DNA of 64,000 nucleotides from Abyssalbus ytuae (GCF_022807975.1 NZ_CP094358.1:1116001-1180000); one strand, 5' to 3'. Shown: positions 1 through 8,948, counted from the stretch's first letter. The notes: generated by a model from the letters alone, not told the origin. Translations and numbers: made by a program.

Positions 1-418
1 GCGCTTCTATTACCGGAGTAGTATTTTCATCTTTATCTATTACAACCACAATTATACTTGCAGTTGCGGTTAATTCTCCATCAGACACTTCTACCGTAAT
101 AACATGACTTTCATCGGTTTCAAAATCAAGGTTTTTACCGGTTGCCAAACTTAAAACACCTTCATTGGTAATTTCAAACAAATCATTACTATTGGTTGTA
201 ATACTAAAAGTCAGTTCATCTTCTTCAGGGTCGGTAGCAGCTATTGTTCCTATTATTGCACTATCTAAAATATCTTCTGACACATTAAAAGATTGTTCGC
301 TAATTTCCGGTGCTTTATTTTCTTGAGGTGGTGTAGTAGCAGGGCCATCATCTTTTGAACATGAGAAAATAAGTACAATAAAAACAAAAGGAACTAAAAT
401 TTTGTTTAAGTTTTTCAT
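1..418 (-). CDS. Cadherin-like repeat lipoprotein, 3' part missing
   Basis: The reading frame opens with an ATG at 418 and runs off the left edge (139 codons visible). The N-terminus is a lipoprotein signal: KN, a hydrophobic stretch, then a lipobox ending IFSC at about residue 20, followed by a Ser/Lys/Asp/Pro-rich linker. Residues of about 35-130 form a cadherin-like domain (APEIS start, IAATDPEEDELTF, a NLDFET-like strand, ITVEVSD), a module that in Bacteroidota surface proteins usually occurs in tandem and binds calcium or glycans. The protein is probably anchored in the outer membrane. What lies C-terminal cannot be seen. Confidence 0.8.
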   Translation of the reverse strand, partial: MKNLNKILVPFVFIVLIFSCSKDDGPATTPPQENKAPEISEQSFNVSEDILDSAIIGTIAATDPEEDELTFSITTNSNDLFEITNEGVLSLATGKNLDFETDESHVITVEVSDGELTATASIIVVVIDKDENTTPVIEA

Positions 419-508
419 AGGTTAATTACAGTTAATGATTATGATAAATCTGGAATTGAGAATTATTTTTTATAATTAAAAAACCAAATATAAATGAGAA
501 TAATAGCA

Positions 509-540
509 AACAAGTGCCAAATTATAATTTGGCACTTGTT
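509..540. terminator. 32-bp perfect palindrome, bidirectional terminator
   Basis: A perfect 16+16 bp palindrome (AACAAGTGCCAAATTA and its complement) lies between era (ends 615) and the lipoprotein gene (starts 418). On the minus strand it is followed by TTTGCTATTATT. It most likely terminates the symporter-era transcript. Confidence 0.75.
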
Positions 541-614
541 ATAATCTTACTACTTTAAAAATGAAACTGTAATTAATGGAGTATAGAAGAAAAAAACATA
601 TTTAGCTTACAAAA

Positions 615-1502
615 TCAGTTTTGATTATACCCAAAACGCTTTAACTGCCGCTGATTGCTACGCCAGTTTTTATTTACTTTTACGTAAAGTTCAATATGAA
701 TTTGTTTCCCGAAAAATTTTTCCAGGTCTTCACGGGCTGCCATGCCTACTTTTTTTAAAGCACTGCCCTTATGCCCTATTATAATTCCTTTTTGGGTATC
801 TCTCTCTACCATTATTACGGAACGGATTCTTATAATATGATCAGATTCTACAAATTCTTCGGTTTCTACCTCAACCGCATAAGGAATTTCTTTTTTATAA
901 TTAAGTAGAATTTTTTCCCTTATGGTTTCATTCACAAAAAAACGTTCGGGTTTATCAGTTAACTGGTCCTTGGGGTAAAAAGGAGGGGATTCGGGCAACA
1001 ATTCCACAATACGGTTAAAAACTTCAACTATATTAAAATTGTTTAAGGCAGAAATAGGGTATATTTCTGCATTGGGCACTTTTTCCTTCCAGAATTCTAC
1101 CTGTTCCTCCAGTTCTTCCTGGCTGGATTTATCTATTTTATTTAATAAGAGTAATACAGGTATTTTACCGGAGGTTATTTTTTTTAAAAAATCTTCATCT
1201 TTTAATGACTTCTCCCCTATTTCTACCATATAAAGAAGAATATCGGCATCATCTAAAGCAGATTTTACAAACTCCATCATAGACTCCTGCAATTCATAAG
1301 CCGGTTTGATAATACCGGGAGTATCCGAAATAATTACCTGAAAATCATCACCATTTACAATCCCGAAAATTCTATGCCGGGTTGTTTGTGCTTTTGAGGT
1401 AATTATTGATAATTTTTCGCCAACAAAGGCATTCATAAGGGTAGACTTACCCACGTTGGGGTTGCCTATAATGTTTACAAATCCTGCTTTATGCTTTTTC
1501 AT
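615..1502 (-). CDS. era: GTPase Era, 16S rRNA/30S assembly factor
   Basis: Essential GTPase that binds the 3' end of 16S rRNA during 30S assembly. At 295 aa it has the normal Era length. Visible motifs are the G1 P-loop GNPNVGKS (about residues 13-20), a TTRHR switch I region, DTPG (G3), NKID (G4) and SAL (G5). The C-terminal KH domain carries GIIIGHKGSALKK and an LKRFGY end. It lies downstream of, and overlaps by 14 nt, the symporter gene, so the two are probably co-transcribed. The palindrome at 509-540 follows it. Confidence 0.98.
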   Translation of the reverse strand: MKKHKAGFVNIIGNPNVGKSTLMNAFVGEKLSIITSKAQTTRHRIFGIVNGDDFQVIISDTPGIIKPAYELQESMMEFVKSALDDADILLYMVEIGEKSLKDEDFLKKITSGKIPVLLLLNKIDKSSQEELEEQVEFWKEKVPNAEIYPISALNNFNIVEVFNRIVELLPESPPFYPKDQLTDKPERFFVNETIREKILLNYKKEIPYAVEVETEEFVESDHIIRIRSVIMVERDTQKGIIIGHKGSALKKVGMAAREDLEKFFGKQIHIELYVKVNKNWRSNQRQLKRFGYNQN

Positions 1503-2850
1503 TTATTCTCTTAAAATAGTTATTCATTGCTACATTCATTTTAGGAGATAACCATAAGACTGCTATCATATTAGGAATACTCATTAATGCAAATGCAAGG
1601 TCAATTAGTCCTACCACTAAATCTACTGTAGCTACTGCTGCAAAGATAATGCTCATAATGTATATGAGGTTGTAATATTGCCCTGTTTTTTCTCCGGTAA
1701 GAAAGGTGAGGCTTTTTGTTCCGTAATATGAATAGGTTAATAAGGTAGATATTCCAAAAGATATAACCATTACCATTAAAATTTCATCTCCAAAGCCATA
1801 TAGCAATTTTTCAAAAGCTGCCAGGGTGAGTAAAATTCCATTACTGCTTTTTTCTACATACACCCCACTTATAATAATTATAATTGCGGTAATGGTACAT
1901 ACCAGAATAGTGTCAATAAAAGGCCCCAGCATTGCTACAAGCCCTTCCTGCACAGGTTCGTTGGTTTTAGATTGTCCGTGATACATAGGCGCATTCCCCA
2001 ATCCTGATTCATTAGAAAAAACAGCCCGCCTTACTCCCAGTAAAATTAATCCCCATAAACCACCCTGCGCAGCCGTATTAAAGTTAAACGCCTGAGAAAA
2101 TATTAACTTAAATGACGGGATTACTTCGGACAGGTTGTTTACCAGAATAAAAAGGGCTACCAACATATAAAGTAATACCATAAAAGGCACAATGGCAGTT
2201 GAGGCTTTTACAATACTTTTTAATCCTCCGAAAATTACCAGGGAAGTGATAATAATTAATATAACACCTATGATTATTTTCCAACTTATGGTTCCTATGG
2301 CATAATATTGATCCGGATTTATCACTTCCATAACCGATTGGGTTAACTGATTTGCGGTAAATGCAGGTAAAACTCCGATTAATGCAGCCATACTGAAAAA
2401 TACTGCCAGCGGCTTCCCATATTTTTTTATTCCCAGCTTCATATAATACATAGGCCCTCCCAGTATATTTCCATTTTTATCCTTATCTCTGTATAATATG
2501 GCCAATCCGCAGGAATAGAATTTAATACATGAACCCACAATGGCCGTAACCCACATCCAGAACACTACTCCCGGCCCTCCGTGATAAATAGCAATAGCCA
2601 CCCCCGAAATATTACCCAGGCCTACCGTAGCAGCTATTACCGATGATAAAGCCTGAAAGTGACTCACATTTCCCGAATCATCTTTTTTATCATACTTCCC
2701 TGCTACAACTTTAAGAGAATGCCGAAAATATTTATACGGCCTGAACCCGGAATAAAAAACTAAAAAGGTGCCTCCGCCAATTATGAGAAAAAGCATTATC
2801 CATTCGGTAACTGAGGTAATTTGGCCAATAAAACGGGTAATACTTTCCAT
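1489..2850 (-). CDS. Sodium:alanine (AGCS family) amino-acid symporter
   Basis: Inner-membrane Na+-coupled amino-acid transporter of the alanine/glycine:cation symporter family, about 453 aa, with about 10 hydrophobic helices. Family signatures include VIAATVGLGNISGVAIAI (N-terminal), GGPMYY and the RRAVFSNESGLGNAPM region. I chose the ATG at 2850 (protein begins MESITRF). An in-frame TTG at 2889 would add 13 residues, but it lies upstream of the promoter -7 box at 2871-2878. The 3' end overlaps era by 14 nt. Confidence 0.95.
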   Translation of the reverse strand: MESITRFIGQITSVTEWIMLFLIIGGGTFLVFYSGFRPYKYFRHSLKVVAGKYDKKDDSGNVSHFQALSSVIAATVGLGNISGVAIAIYHGGPGVVFWMWVTAIVGSCIKFYSCGLAILYRDKDKNGNILGGPMYYMKLGIKKYGKPLAVFFSMAALIGVLPAFTANQLTQSVMEVINPDQYYAIGTISWKIIIGVILIIITSLVIFGGLKSIVKASTAIVPFMVLLYMLVALFILVNNLSEVIPSFKLIFSQAFNFNTAAQGGLWGLILLGVRRAVFSNESGLGNAPMYHGQSKTNEPVQEGLVAMLGPFIDTILVCTITAIIIIISGVYVEKSSNGILLTLAAFEKLLYGFGDEILMVMVISFGISTLLTYSYYGTKSLTFLTGEKTGQYYNLIYIMSIIFAAVATVDLVVGLIDLAFALMSIPNMIAVLWLSPKMNVAMNNYFKRINEKA

Positions 2851-2870
2851 GTAGAAAAAAAGTTTATCAT

Positions 2871-2878
2871 CAAATATA
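2871..2878 (-). promoter_or_regulatory. -7 promoter box of the symporter-era unit
   Basis: TATATTTG on the minus strand matches the Bacteroidota -7 consensus TAnnTTTG and lies 20 nt upstream of the ATG at 2850. I see no good -33 TTG at the usual spacing. It is divergent from the tRNA promoter. Confidence 0.5.
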
Positions 2879-2938
2879 CTCAAATACAACAGCCTACACT
2901 TATTAAATGGATTTTATATAATAAAAACAGTATAACTA

Positions 2939-2969
2939 TTGCAGGAAATAAAATAAGGTTTTATATTTG
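2939..2969 (+). promoter_or_regulatory. Promoter of tRNA-fMet
   Basis: TTG at 2939-2941, a 20-bp spacer, then TATATTTG at 2962-2969. This is a perfect Bacteroidota TTG/TAnnTTTG promoter, 11 bp before the first tRNA base. Confidence 0.85.
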
Positions 2970-2980
2970 CCGTCCAATAT

Positions 2981-3054
<74 letters not shown>

Positions 3055-3062
3055 AGAGCCGA

Positions 3063-3088
3063 AACCCCTGAAAGCACAGGGGTTTTTT
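3063..3088 (+). terminator. Element-supplied terminator for tRNA-fMet
   Basis: AACCCCTG, a 6-nt loop, CAGGGGTT and a six-T run, directly inside the element. It replaces the chromosomal tRNA terminator, which was displaced to 37026-37056 on integration. Confidence 0.85.
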
Positions 3089-3134
3089 AGTTTAACACAA
3101 CAGGTGTTATGCACCGTTATCGAGATAAAACGAA

Positions 3135-3160
3135 AAAAAGTACATGAAAAAGTACATGAC
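3135..3160 (+). repeat. Two tandem candidate integrase arm sites
   Basis: AAAAAGTACATGA (3135-3147) and AAAAAGTACATGAC (3147-3160) sit between attL and the integrase ATG. A third 14-nt copy, same orientation, lies at 36879-36892 near attR. Position at both ends suggests arm-type sites bound by the integrase N-terminal domain. Confidence 0.5.
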
Positions 3161-3181
3161 GGTAAACTTTTGATCGTTCGT

Positions 3182-4354
3182 ATGAAGCCCTATACAAAAC
3201 CTAAAATTTACATACCAAAGGACCCGCATAAGTACTGGCACGTTTATTTTTATTTCCAGCCGGAAGGTGAAACCAAAAAACAAAAGGTGATCTATAAAAA
3301 GGGTATGAACCGGATCAAGGACCTGAAAGAGCGTAAAAAATATGCTACGGAACTTTGTGAGGCACTTTACCAGTTACTGCAGGAAGGTTTTAACCCTTTT
3401 TTAGAGGATGGCCTGCCCATTACCGAACAAAACCCGGAACATTTTACCTTGAAGGATGCTTTACTGTATGCCTTTGAGAACAAAAAACACGAGTATAAAG
3501 AACGTACGGCTTACGATTTTAAAAACAGGATCGATAATTTTCTATTATGGGCCCGTGATAACGGGCTTACCGATCTGAGCGTTAGAGAATTCAAAAAAAT
3601 ACATGCGGCCAGGTTCCTTAACAAGCTGGCAGTGACTTCGAGCGGGAAAACGGTCAACAATTACCGGGCTGCCCTTTCTGCTATGATGGCCAAACTGGCC
3701 GGCGAGGATATTATTGACCGTAATTTTATTACAGACATCCCAAAAAGGAAGGAGAACCCGAACAAAAACAGGCCGTTCACTGCGGAAGAAATAAAAAAGG
3801 TAAAAGGGTACCTTATGGAACACGACCCGTACCTGTTCACTTTTATGCGGTTCATTGCCTTTGCCTTTATGCGCAATACGGAAGTGATCCGGATGCGTGT
3901 TGGGGATGTGTACCTTAAAGAAGGAGTAATCCGGGTGGAGACAAAAACAGAAAAACAGGCAGTTATCCCGATCATTGAACCGTTAAGGCCTGTCATTGAA
4001 CAAATGCGACTTGAAACCTTCCCTCCTGATCATTTTATTTTCACCCCTCAGATGCAACCGGGGCCATGGGACATAAAAGAAAGAGATAAGGTTACTTTTT
4101 TTGGCAAACGCTTTACACCGGTAAAAAAAACCCTCGGCCTGCATAAGGACCATACTATATACAGCCTTCGCCATACCTTTGCCGTAGATATTTACAATAA
4201 CCTGCTAAAGAATGGCCACAATGAACGGGAAGCTATTTTAAAGATGCTACCCATTACGCGGCATACCAACGAAACAGGGCTTAAAAACTATTTAAGGAAA
4301 GTAGCGGCCTTTATCCCGAAAGATTACAGTAACCTGTACACGATCGATTTTTAG
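3182..4354 (+). CDS. int: Tyrosine-type site-specific integrase
   Basis: 390 aa from the ATG at 3182. An in-frame GTG at 3104 would add 26 residues, but that stretch contains the tandem AAAAAGTACATGA repeats and so looks non-coding. The order is an N-terminal arm-binding region (YWHVYFYF), a SAM-like core-binding domain (about residues 85-180) and the catalytic domain. Catalytic residues by position are R231 (FMRNTEV), R330 (YSLRHTF, with Tyr in place of the usual first His of the HxxR box), H361 and the nucleophile Y370. It catalyses integration and excision at the 45-bp att core in tRNA-fMet. Confidence 0.93.
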   Translation: MKPYTKPKIYIPKDPHKYWHVYFYFQPEGETKKQKVIYKKGMNRIKDLKERKKYATELCEALYQLLQEGFNPFLEDGLPITEQNPEHFTLKDALLYAFENKKHEYKERTAYDFKNRIDNFLLWARDNGLTDLSVREFKKIHAARFLNKLAVTSSGKTVNNYRAALSAMMAKLAGEDIIDRNFITDIPKRKENPNKNRPFTAEEIKKVKGYLMEHDPYLFTFMRFIAFAFMRNTEVIRMRVGDVYLKEGVIRVETKTEKQAVIPIIEPLRPVIEQMRLETFPPDHFIFTPQMQPGPWDIKERDKVTFFGKRFTPVKKTLGLHKDHTIYSLRHTFAVDIYNNLLKNGHNEREAILKMLPITRHTNETGLKNYLRKVAAFIPKDYSNLYTIDF

Positions 4355-4654
4355 ATGGATGCAAACATTGAAATAAAACACGGTGACCTGTACCCTGATG
4401 ACGACCTGCACCAGTCGCGCATTGATACCTTTGTATATAAACTCAACCGGGATATTGTCAGCCTGCTTAACCTTAAAAAACATCATAGCTGCTGGTTTGC
4501 ATATGATACCGGCACTTTGAAATTCAGGTTTTTACGTTCGGACAGTCCATTATTAAGTGAAAGGTTAACATGGCTTATACAGCAGGACCATATTTTTTAT
4601 AATGATTTCATAAACACGGACATTCCCTACCGTAACAATTATTTTTCATTTTAA
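4355..4654 (+). CDS. Hypothetical protein after integrase
   Basis: 99 aa; the ATG follows the integrase stop codon without a gap, so translation is probably coupled. It has an acidic N-terminus (DLYPDDDLHQ) and an aromatic-rich C-terminus, with no signal peptide or membrane segment. I do not recognise a family. Position suggests an accessory to integration or excision such as a directionality factor, but no HTH is visible. Confidence 0.65.
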   Translation: MDANIEIKHGDLYPDDDLHQSRIDTFVYKLNRDIVSLLNLKKHHSCWFAYDTGTLKFRFLRSDSPLLSERLTWLIQQDHIFYNDFINTDIPYRNNYFSF

Positions 4655-4665
4655 TTAAAAAACAT

Positions 4666-4697
4666 TAATTTAGTGGTAACTATTTAAAATTACCACA
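4666..4697 (+). promoter_or_regulatory. Promoter-like box plus conserved 20-nt leader motif
   Basis: TAATTTAG (4666-4673, one mismatch to TAnnTTTG), a 4-nt gap, then AACTATTTAAAATTACCACA (4678-4697), 1 nt before the ATG at 4699. The spacing equals that before the gene at 22098, so the motif may begin at the transcript start. Confidence 0.6.
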
Positions 4698-4698
4698 A

Positions 4699-5685
4699 AT
4701 GAAAATATTAGTTCCGCTATCCGGAGGGAAGGACAGCCAGGCATCTCTATTATGGGCCATTGAAAAATTCGGGGTAGAAAATGTTACAGCTGTTTTTTGT
4801 GATACCCGTTGGGAGCATAAAATCACTTATGACCATATTAATTACCTTATAAAAAAATCAGGGGTTAATTTTGTTGATCTGGTTTCAAAAAAATATCCCG
4901 GAGGCATGCTGCAACTCGCTGAGAAAAAGAAAAGGTTTCCATCTTCAAAGGCAAAATTTTGCACTACCGAATTAAAAGTTATCCCCATGATCGATTATAT
5001 ACTATCCCTGCAGGATAATGTAATTGTAATACAGGGAATCAGGGCTGATGAGAGTGAAAGCCGTTCAAAAATGGAAATGAACTGTACTTTTTTTAAGTAT
5101 TATTTTCAACCCTACCAAACTAATTCGATGATCATTGAGCAATATAGTTCCAAAGAACATTTATCCAAAAACCAACGGGATAAACTTTTAAAAGCAGAAA
5201 CAAGGCTTTTGGAAGGCTATGAGGATGCCAAATACCATACCTACCGGAAGAAAGATGTTTGTTTGTTCCGTGAAAAATTTGCAGATGATATTCTAAGGCC
5301 ATTTATTGACAGTACCGGTAACGATGTAATTCATTACAGCCTGAATAAGGGATATAAAATAAACCCATTATATTATTTAGGTTTTTCACGAGTAGGCTGT
5401 TTGCCGTGTATCAACTGTAAAATTTCTGAGATTGACCTAATTATAACCAACTTCCCTGAAATCATAGAGGATTTGAAAGAAGCTGAACAAAAAATTAACA
5501 GCACATTTTTTGCCCCGGATAAAATCCCGTTTAAATACAGGAGTAAAATACCCGGTGTATCTAAAAAGGTAGCTACAATAGATGATATTGTCCGTTACAG
5601 GAATGAAAAAAACGCAACCGGTGATTTGTTTGAACAGGACAAAGAATATAATAGCTGTAAATCGGTGTATGCTATCTGTGAATAG
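4699..5685 (+). CDS. PP-loop ATPase, PAPS-reductase/DndC-like
   Basis: 328 aa. The N-terminal P-loop-like PP motif SGGKDS (residues 8-13) and the fold order (FCDTRW, KFCTTELK, QGIRADES) place it in the adenine-nucleotide alpha-hydrolase/PAPS reductase group. A late Cys cluster (VGCLPCINCK, about residues 234-243) could bind a metal or Fe-S cluster. Such proteins either reduce activated sulfate or activate nucleotides for sulfur chemistry, as in DndC of DNA phosphorothioation. No dndA/B/D/E partner is in the window. In mobile elements the usual guess is DNA or RNA modification, or sulfur supply for host takeover. It is convergent with the next gene, 11 nt apart. Confidence 0.8.
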   Translation: MKILVPLSGGKDSQASLLWAIEKFGVENVTAVFCDTRWEHKITYDHINYLIKKSGVNFVDLVSKKYPGGMLQLAEKKKRFPSSKAKFCTTELKVIPMIDYILSLQDNVIVIQGIRADESESRSKMEMNCTFFKYYFQPYQTNSMIIEQYSSKEHLSKNQRDKLLKAETRLLEGYEDAKYHTYRKKDVCLFREKFADDILRPFIDSTGNDVIHYSLNKGYKINPLYYLGFSRVGCLPCINCKISEIDLIITNFPEIIEDLKEAEQKINSTFFAPDKIPFKYRSKIPGVSKKVATIDDIVRYRNEKNATGDLFEQDKEYNSCKSVYAICE

Positions 5686-5696
5686 CCTTTAATATT

Positions 5697-8345
5697 TTAT
5701 GTAATAATTAAATCCCCTTCCATTGCTTCCGTTTCTTTTTCCGGATTAATAAGTTTTTGATTAAAAATACTATAACCTACTTCATGCAATGGTTTTTCCT
5801 GGTATCGGTTTTTACGTGCTCTTAAATAACTTTTCCTGTAATCAGGATCCGCTACAACTTCTAATATAATATCGCCGTCAAAAGCTGCGTTTGCCCCTCC
5901 CCTCATTTTACCATCCTGGGTACGTTGGAAGATGGTAACTATGATTTTTCCATCCAGGGCCTTTCTCAGGCTGTTATCAAAATCAAGCCCTTTGTATGTC
6001 TCAAAAACTTTATTCCAGCTGTCAATTGCAATCACGTCATACGTTTCAATAATATGCAGGAATTCTTTATAAGTGGGGGGTAAGTCCCCGATGGTATGGA
6101 TATAATCTTCATTAGAAGGGTTTATATACATATCTGCCTTTTTGGTGAACAATTTACTAACCGGGTGTTCTTCCAATGAAGCAAAAACACTGTTTAAACC
6201 ACTATCGGCAAACATATCTAGCATTTGAAAAACAGATCTTGTTTTTCCGGCACCCGGAGGTGCATCCAATGTAATCACTACCGAATGTTCAGGTTTTTTT
6301 TCAATTCTGCCTAAAAATTCTGCAAAATCTCCTTTTAAAGAAAAATATTGAATATTTTCTGCAGTTTTTTTAACATTTTTTAATCCTTTTACATAACTAT
6401 TGTTAACTTTGGGTTTAACAGATTTAACCTCTGGTTTATTTTCCACATTTGCAGCTTCATTAAGCTGCACTGGTTCCGGTTCTTCAACCGGATCAATATC
6501 TAAGTTTTCATTCATGAAAACGGGCACCGGGGCAACCCCTTCTATTACACCGGTACCGTTCTCTGATGAAATACTCCCCTGGTTGGTATCAATTACTGCA
6601 GTACCTAAAGAAGGAGCAACCATTTTTTTATTTTTATAGGTTGATAAATCAATATCAATATTCACTTTGATGGAGCGTTTATCAACTTCTTTTTTTATTG
6701 TTTTATATAATTCATCTTTACCGGCTTCCTGCAGCAAGTTTGAACCATTATAGTCAAGTGTTTTAAGATTTCTTAAAATATAATTGGCAAAACGGTTATA
6801 AGCCATACTTTTAGCAAGTTCTTTATTGTCCAGCTTTTCCGGGCCATAACCCCGAATGGTAGCCTCAAATAAAGTTTTTTCAGTAAGTGGTTTTTTAAAG
6901 GAAAAACTAAACTCTTTTTTTTCTTCTTTTATATGCTTCAAATATTTAGGCTTCCCATCCGGGCCCGCTTGCAAAATATAATCAGTGGCCTTTTGTGCCT
7001 GTGAAGCTGCTTTAAAAATAAATTTGTTATCCTTTTTAACCTGGTTTAAAAGTTCCTTTCTCCAACCCTTTATATAGGCAACACTATTTCGAAAGGTATA
7101 ATGCAGGATGCCGGCTTCAGCAGATAAAAAAGAGGCCCCTAATTCTGCGATCAGTTCTTCAAAGGCGTAATCTTTACTACCGAACTTTGCCCCTGGTTTA
7201 AGTCGGTCAAGCCTTTTCTTACTCCCGCTACAATGTATAAGTTCATGAAAAAAAGTGGTGTAATATGCCTGAACATATTTGAATTGTTCAATATTGGGCA
7301 TTTGAACTAGATCTTTAGCAGGACTGTAAAAAGCACGTTCCCCCCCGAATTTTAATTTCGGTTTTGGGGAAGGATAATTTTTTATGATGCTTTCCGGAAC
7401 CTGCAGTTTTTCATTAGAGGTATTATTTATTTTAGAGATTTTCCCGCGGCCTTTAAAATTATCCAGGTCAAAATCAATACCGGTTATATCTTCCCCGTTA
7501 AAAACATAGTAATATTTTAAAATAGGGATCCGGCTTTTATTAAGAAAAATACCGATAAGGTTTTCTTTTGGGGTTTTTCCTTTTTTAAATTCTTCCCTCA
7601 AAAAGTTTATTTTATTAAAATTCTTTTTTACAAAATCTATGGCTTTGTTTTTGTCATAAGTTGCAAAATCAAGCTTTGGTTTATCCTGTTGAATTTTAAA
7701 AAGAAATGTGTAATACATTACCGGAAAACCTGCAGTATTCTTTTTCAGTTTCCCCTTATGTTTTTGAATTTGCTTGAACGTTAGATAATAAGGATTTCTT
7801 AAAAGCGGGAAATCGGGATTATACATATACATGGATCCTAACATAAAAGCATTTACACCCCTGTATGGTTTTTTAGAATCAAAGTTATAAGCAATCACAT
7901 ACCCCTCTTTGTCGCCTCCCCATTCTTTTTCCCATTTTACTTCCTCCTTTAGTTTTGAAACAATCCTGTCCGTTATTAATTGATAAATATCTTCCGGTTT
8001 AACTGTTTTGCCCATTCCCGGAGTATCTTCAGTTTCGTTCATGTATTCAACACCGGCCAAAAAAGAGGGATCGGCCACTGATAGTCCAGGAGTTAGTGTT
8101 TTTTTTGCAACACTTTTTTTTCGCACCTGCTTTTTTGTAGTTTTTTTGGTGGCACCTTTTACAGTTACCGGGTTATCAATAGTGAGATTGAAAATATCTG
8201 CATCAGGATGATTATCTAATAATTTGTGTAATCTTTTATGTACTTCAAAATTTTGTTCATCAAATGCTATTGTGGCAATTTTTATTATTTCTTCCCTATC
8301 AATAGTTTTTCCGTGAAGTTCATTGAACAACTTATTAGATCTCAT
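5697..8345 (-). CDS. Polyvalent protein: ArdC-like, zincin and RadA-like ATPase
   Basis: 882 aa. Residues 1-110 form a basic, Lys-rich head. Residues of about 117-235 resemble the ArdC N-terminal ssDNA-binding domain (KPYRGVNAFML). Residues of about 340-420 are a zincin peptidase with HELIH (367-371) and a downstream Glu (EELIAELG). Residues of about 685-860 are a RecA/RadA-type ATPase: Walker A APPGAGKT (695-702), Walker B VIAIDS, a KMRGG loop and KNRY, comparable to the KNRFG motif of RadA. ArdC/zincin polyvalent proteins of phages and plasmids are thought to enter the recipient cell with the DNA and counter host defence. The ATPase domain is an unusual partner and could be a packaging or recombination motor. 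It is the last gene of the late block and carries the conserved leader. Confidence 0.85.
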   Translation of the reverse strand: MRSNKLFNELHGKTIDREEIIKIATIAFDEQNFEVHKRLHKLLDNHPDADIFNLTIDNPVTVKGATKKTTKKQVRKKSVAKKTLTPGLSVADPSFLAGVEYMNETEDTPGMGKTVKPEDIYQLITDRIVSKLKEEVKWEKEWGGDKEGYVIAYNFDSKKPYRGVNAFMLGSMYMYNPDFPLLRNPYYLTFKQIQKHKGKLKKNTAGFPVMYYTFLFKIQQDKPKLDFATYDKNKAIDFVKKNFNKINFLREEFKKGKTPKENLIGIFLNKSRIPILKYYYVFNGEDITGIDFDLDNFKGRGKISKINNTSNEKLQVPESIIKNYPSPKPKLKFGGERAFYSPAKDLVQMPNIEQFKYVQAYYTTFFHELIHCSGSKKRLDRLKPGAKFGSKDYAFEELIAELGASFLSAEAGILHYTFRNSVAYIKGWRKELLNQVKKDNKFIFKAASQAQKATDYILQAGPDGKPKYLKHIKEEKKEFSFSFKKPLTEKTLFEATIRGYGPEKLDNKELAKSMAYNRFANYILRNLKTLDYNGSNLLQEAGKDELYKTIKKEVDKRSIKVNIDIDLSTYKNKKMVAPSLGTAVIDTNQGSISSENGTGVIEGVAPVPVFMNENLDIDPVEEPEPVQLNEAANVENKPEVKSVKPKVNNSYVKGLKNVKKTAENIQYFSLKGDFAEFLGRIEKKPEHSVVITLDAPPGAGKTRSVFQMLDMFADSGLNSVFASLEEHPVSKLFTKKADMYINPSNEDYIHTIGDLPPTYKEFLHIIETYDVIAIDSWNKVFETYKGLDFDNSLRKALDGKIIVTIFQRTQDGKMRGGANAAFDGDIILEVVADPDYRKSYLRARKNRYQEKPLHEVGYSIFNQKLINPEKETEAMEGDLIIT

Positions 8346-8347
8346 GC

Positions 8348-8367
8348 GTGGTAAATTTTAAATAGTT
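8348..8367 (-). promoter_or_regulatory. Conserved leader motif copy
   Basis: Minus-strand AACTATTTAAAATTTACCAC, 2 nt before the ATG at 8345; one inserted T relative to the consensus. It overlaps the last 2 nt of the gene at 8366-8827. Confidence 0.8.
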
Positions 8368-8827
8368 ATTGCTTAATGGTAAATATACGACCAAATGCCT
8401 GTATATCTGCCTCAATTTTCAAATCTTTTGTAGCATCTTTTTGTAAAAGCTGCATTAAGCTTTCTAACAAAGGTGCTTCAATATCTATACTTGGCAGTGT
8501 TGCCTCAGATTGTGCAGGTAAATTGATTTCATAAAATTGCGTATGCCCGGTTGCAATTTTCTGGCCCTGCTTATTATATACCCGGATTTGTTTCAAATAG
8601 ATCTTTGAGGAAGTGGTAAACCCGAAATCAACATCGGTTGGATTAACAAGAATTGCATCAACCGTTAATTTTATTCTCTCGAAACTTAGATTGATATTAC
8701 GTATATCCTTTATTTTAAGCTGCAGGTTATTTAAAACCGTTTCAGCTGCTTTAAATTTTTTATGGCCGAACAAAGCTAATGAGCCTACTACAACCCCGCC
8801 GATCCAAAGTATTTTATTTGCCTTCAT
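8366..8827 (-). CDS. Membrane-anchored LEA14/WHy-like domain protein
   Basis: 153 aa with an N-terminal membrane segment (residues of about 6-20, ILWIGGVVVGSLALFG). The rest resembles a LEA2/WHy beta-sandwich: NPTDVDFGFTTSSKIYLKQI, then INLPAQSEATLPSIDI. WHy domains occur in stress proteins and in Bacteroidota envelope proteins. In this block of small membrane proteins a virion-membrane or envelope-associated structural role is plausible. Its start overlaps the stop of the 44-aa gene upstream. Confidence 0.65.
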   Translation of the reverse strand: MKANKILWIGGVVVGSLALFGHKKFKAAETVLNNLQLKIKDIRNINLSFERIKLTVDAILVNPTDVDFGFTTSSKIYLKQIRVYNKQGQKIATGHTQFYEINLPAQSEATLPSIDIEAPLLESLMQLLQKDATKDLKIEADIQAFGRIFTIKQ

Positions 8828-8948
8828 GATCTTTATTATTTGGTGTTAATATTTCCCACTGGTCCATTTTTTTATTAACCAGGTATATTGTCAGTCCTAC
8901 AATAACAGAAGTTATCACTGTCCTTTTAAATTCAGGTGAAAACGTCAT
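8814..8948 (-). CDS. Small single-pass membrane protein (44 aa)
   Basis: The ATG at 8948 lies inside the 3' end of the 8932-9243 gene and the TAA ends inside the 5' end of the 8366-8827 gene, so it fits the tight operon. The layout is a short polar head (MTFSPEFKR), one helix (VITSVIVGLTIYLV), then a charged tail (KKMDQWEIL...HEGK). No family is recognised. Overlapping stops and starts on both sides and the clear membrane helix support it as real. Confidence 0.6.
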   Translation of the reverse strand: MTFSPEFKRTVITSVIVGLTIYLVNKKMDQWEILTPNNKDHEGK

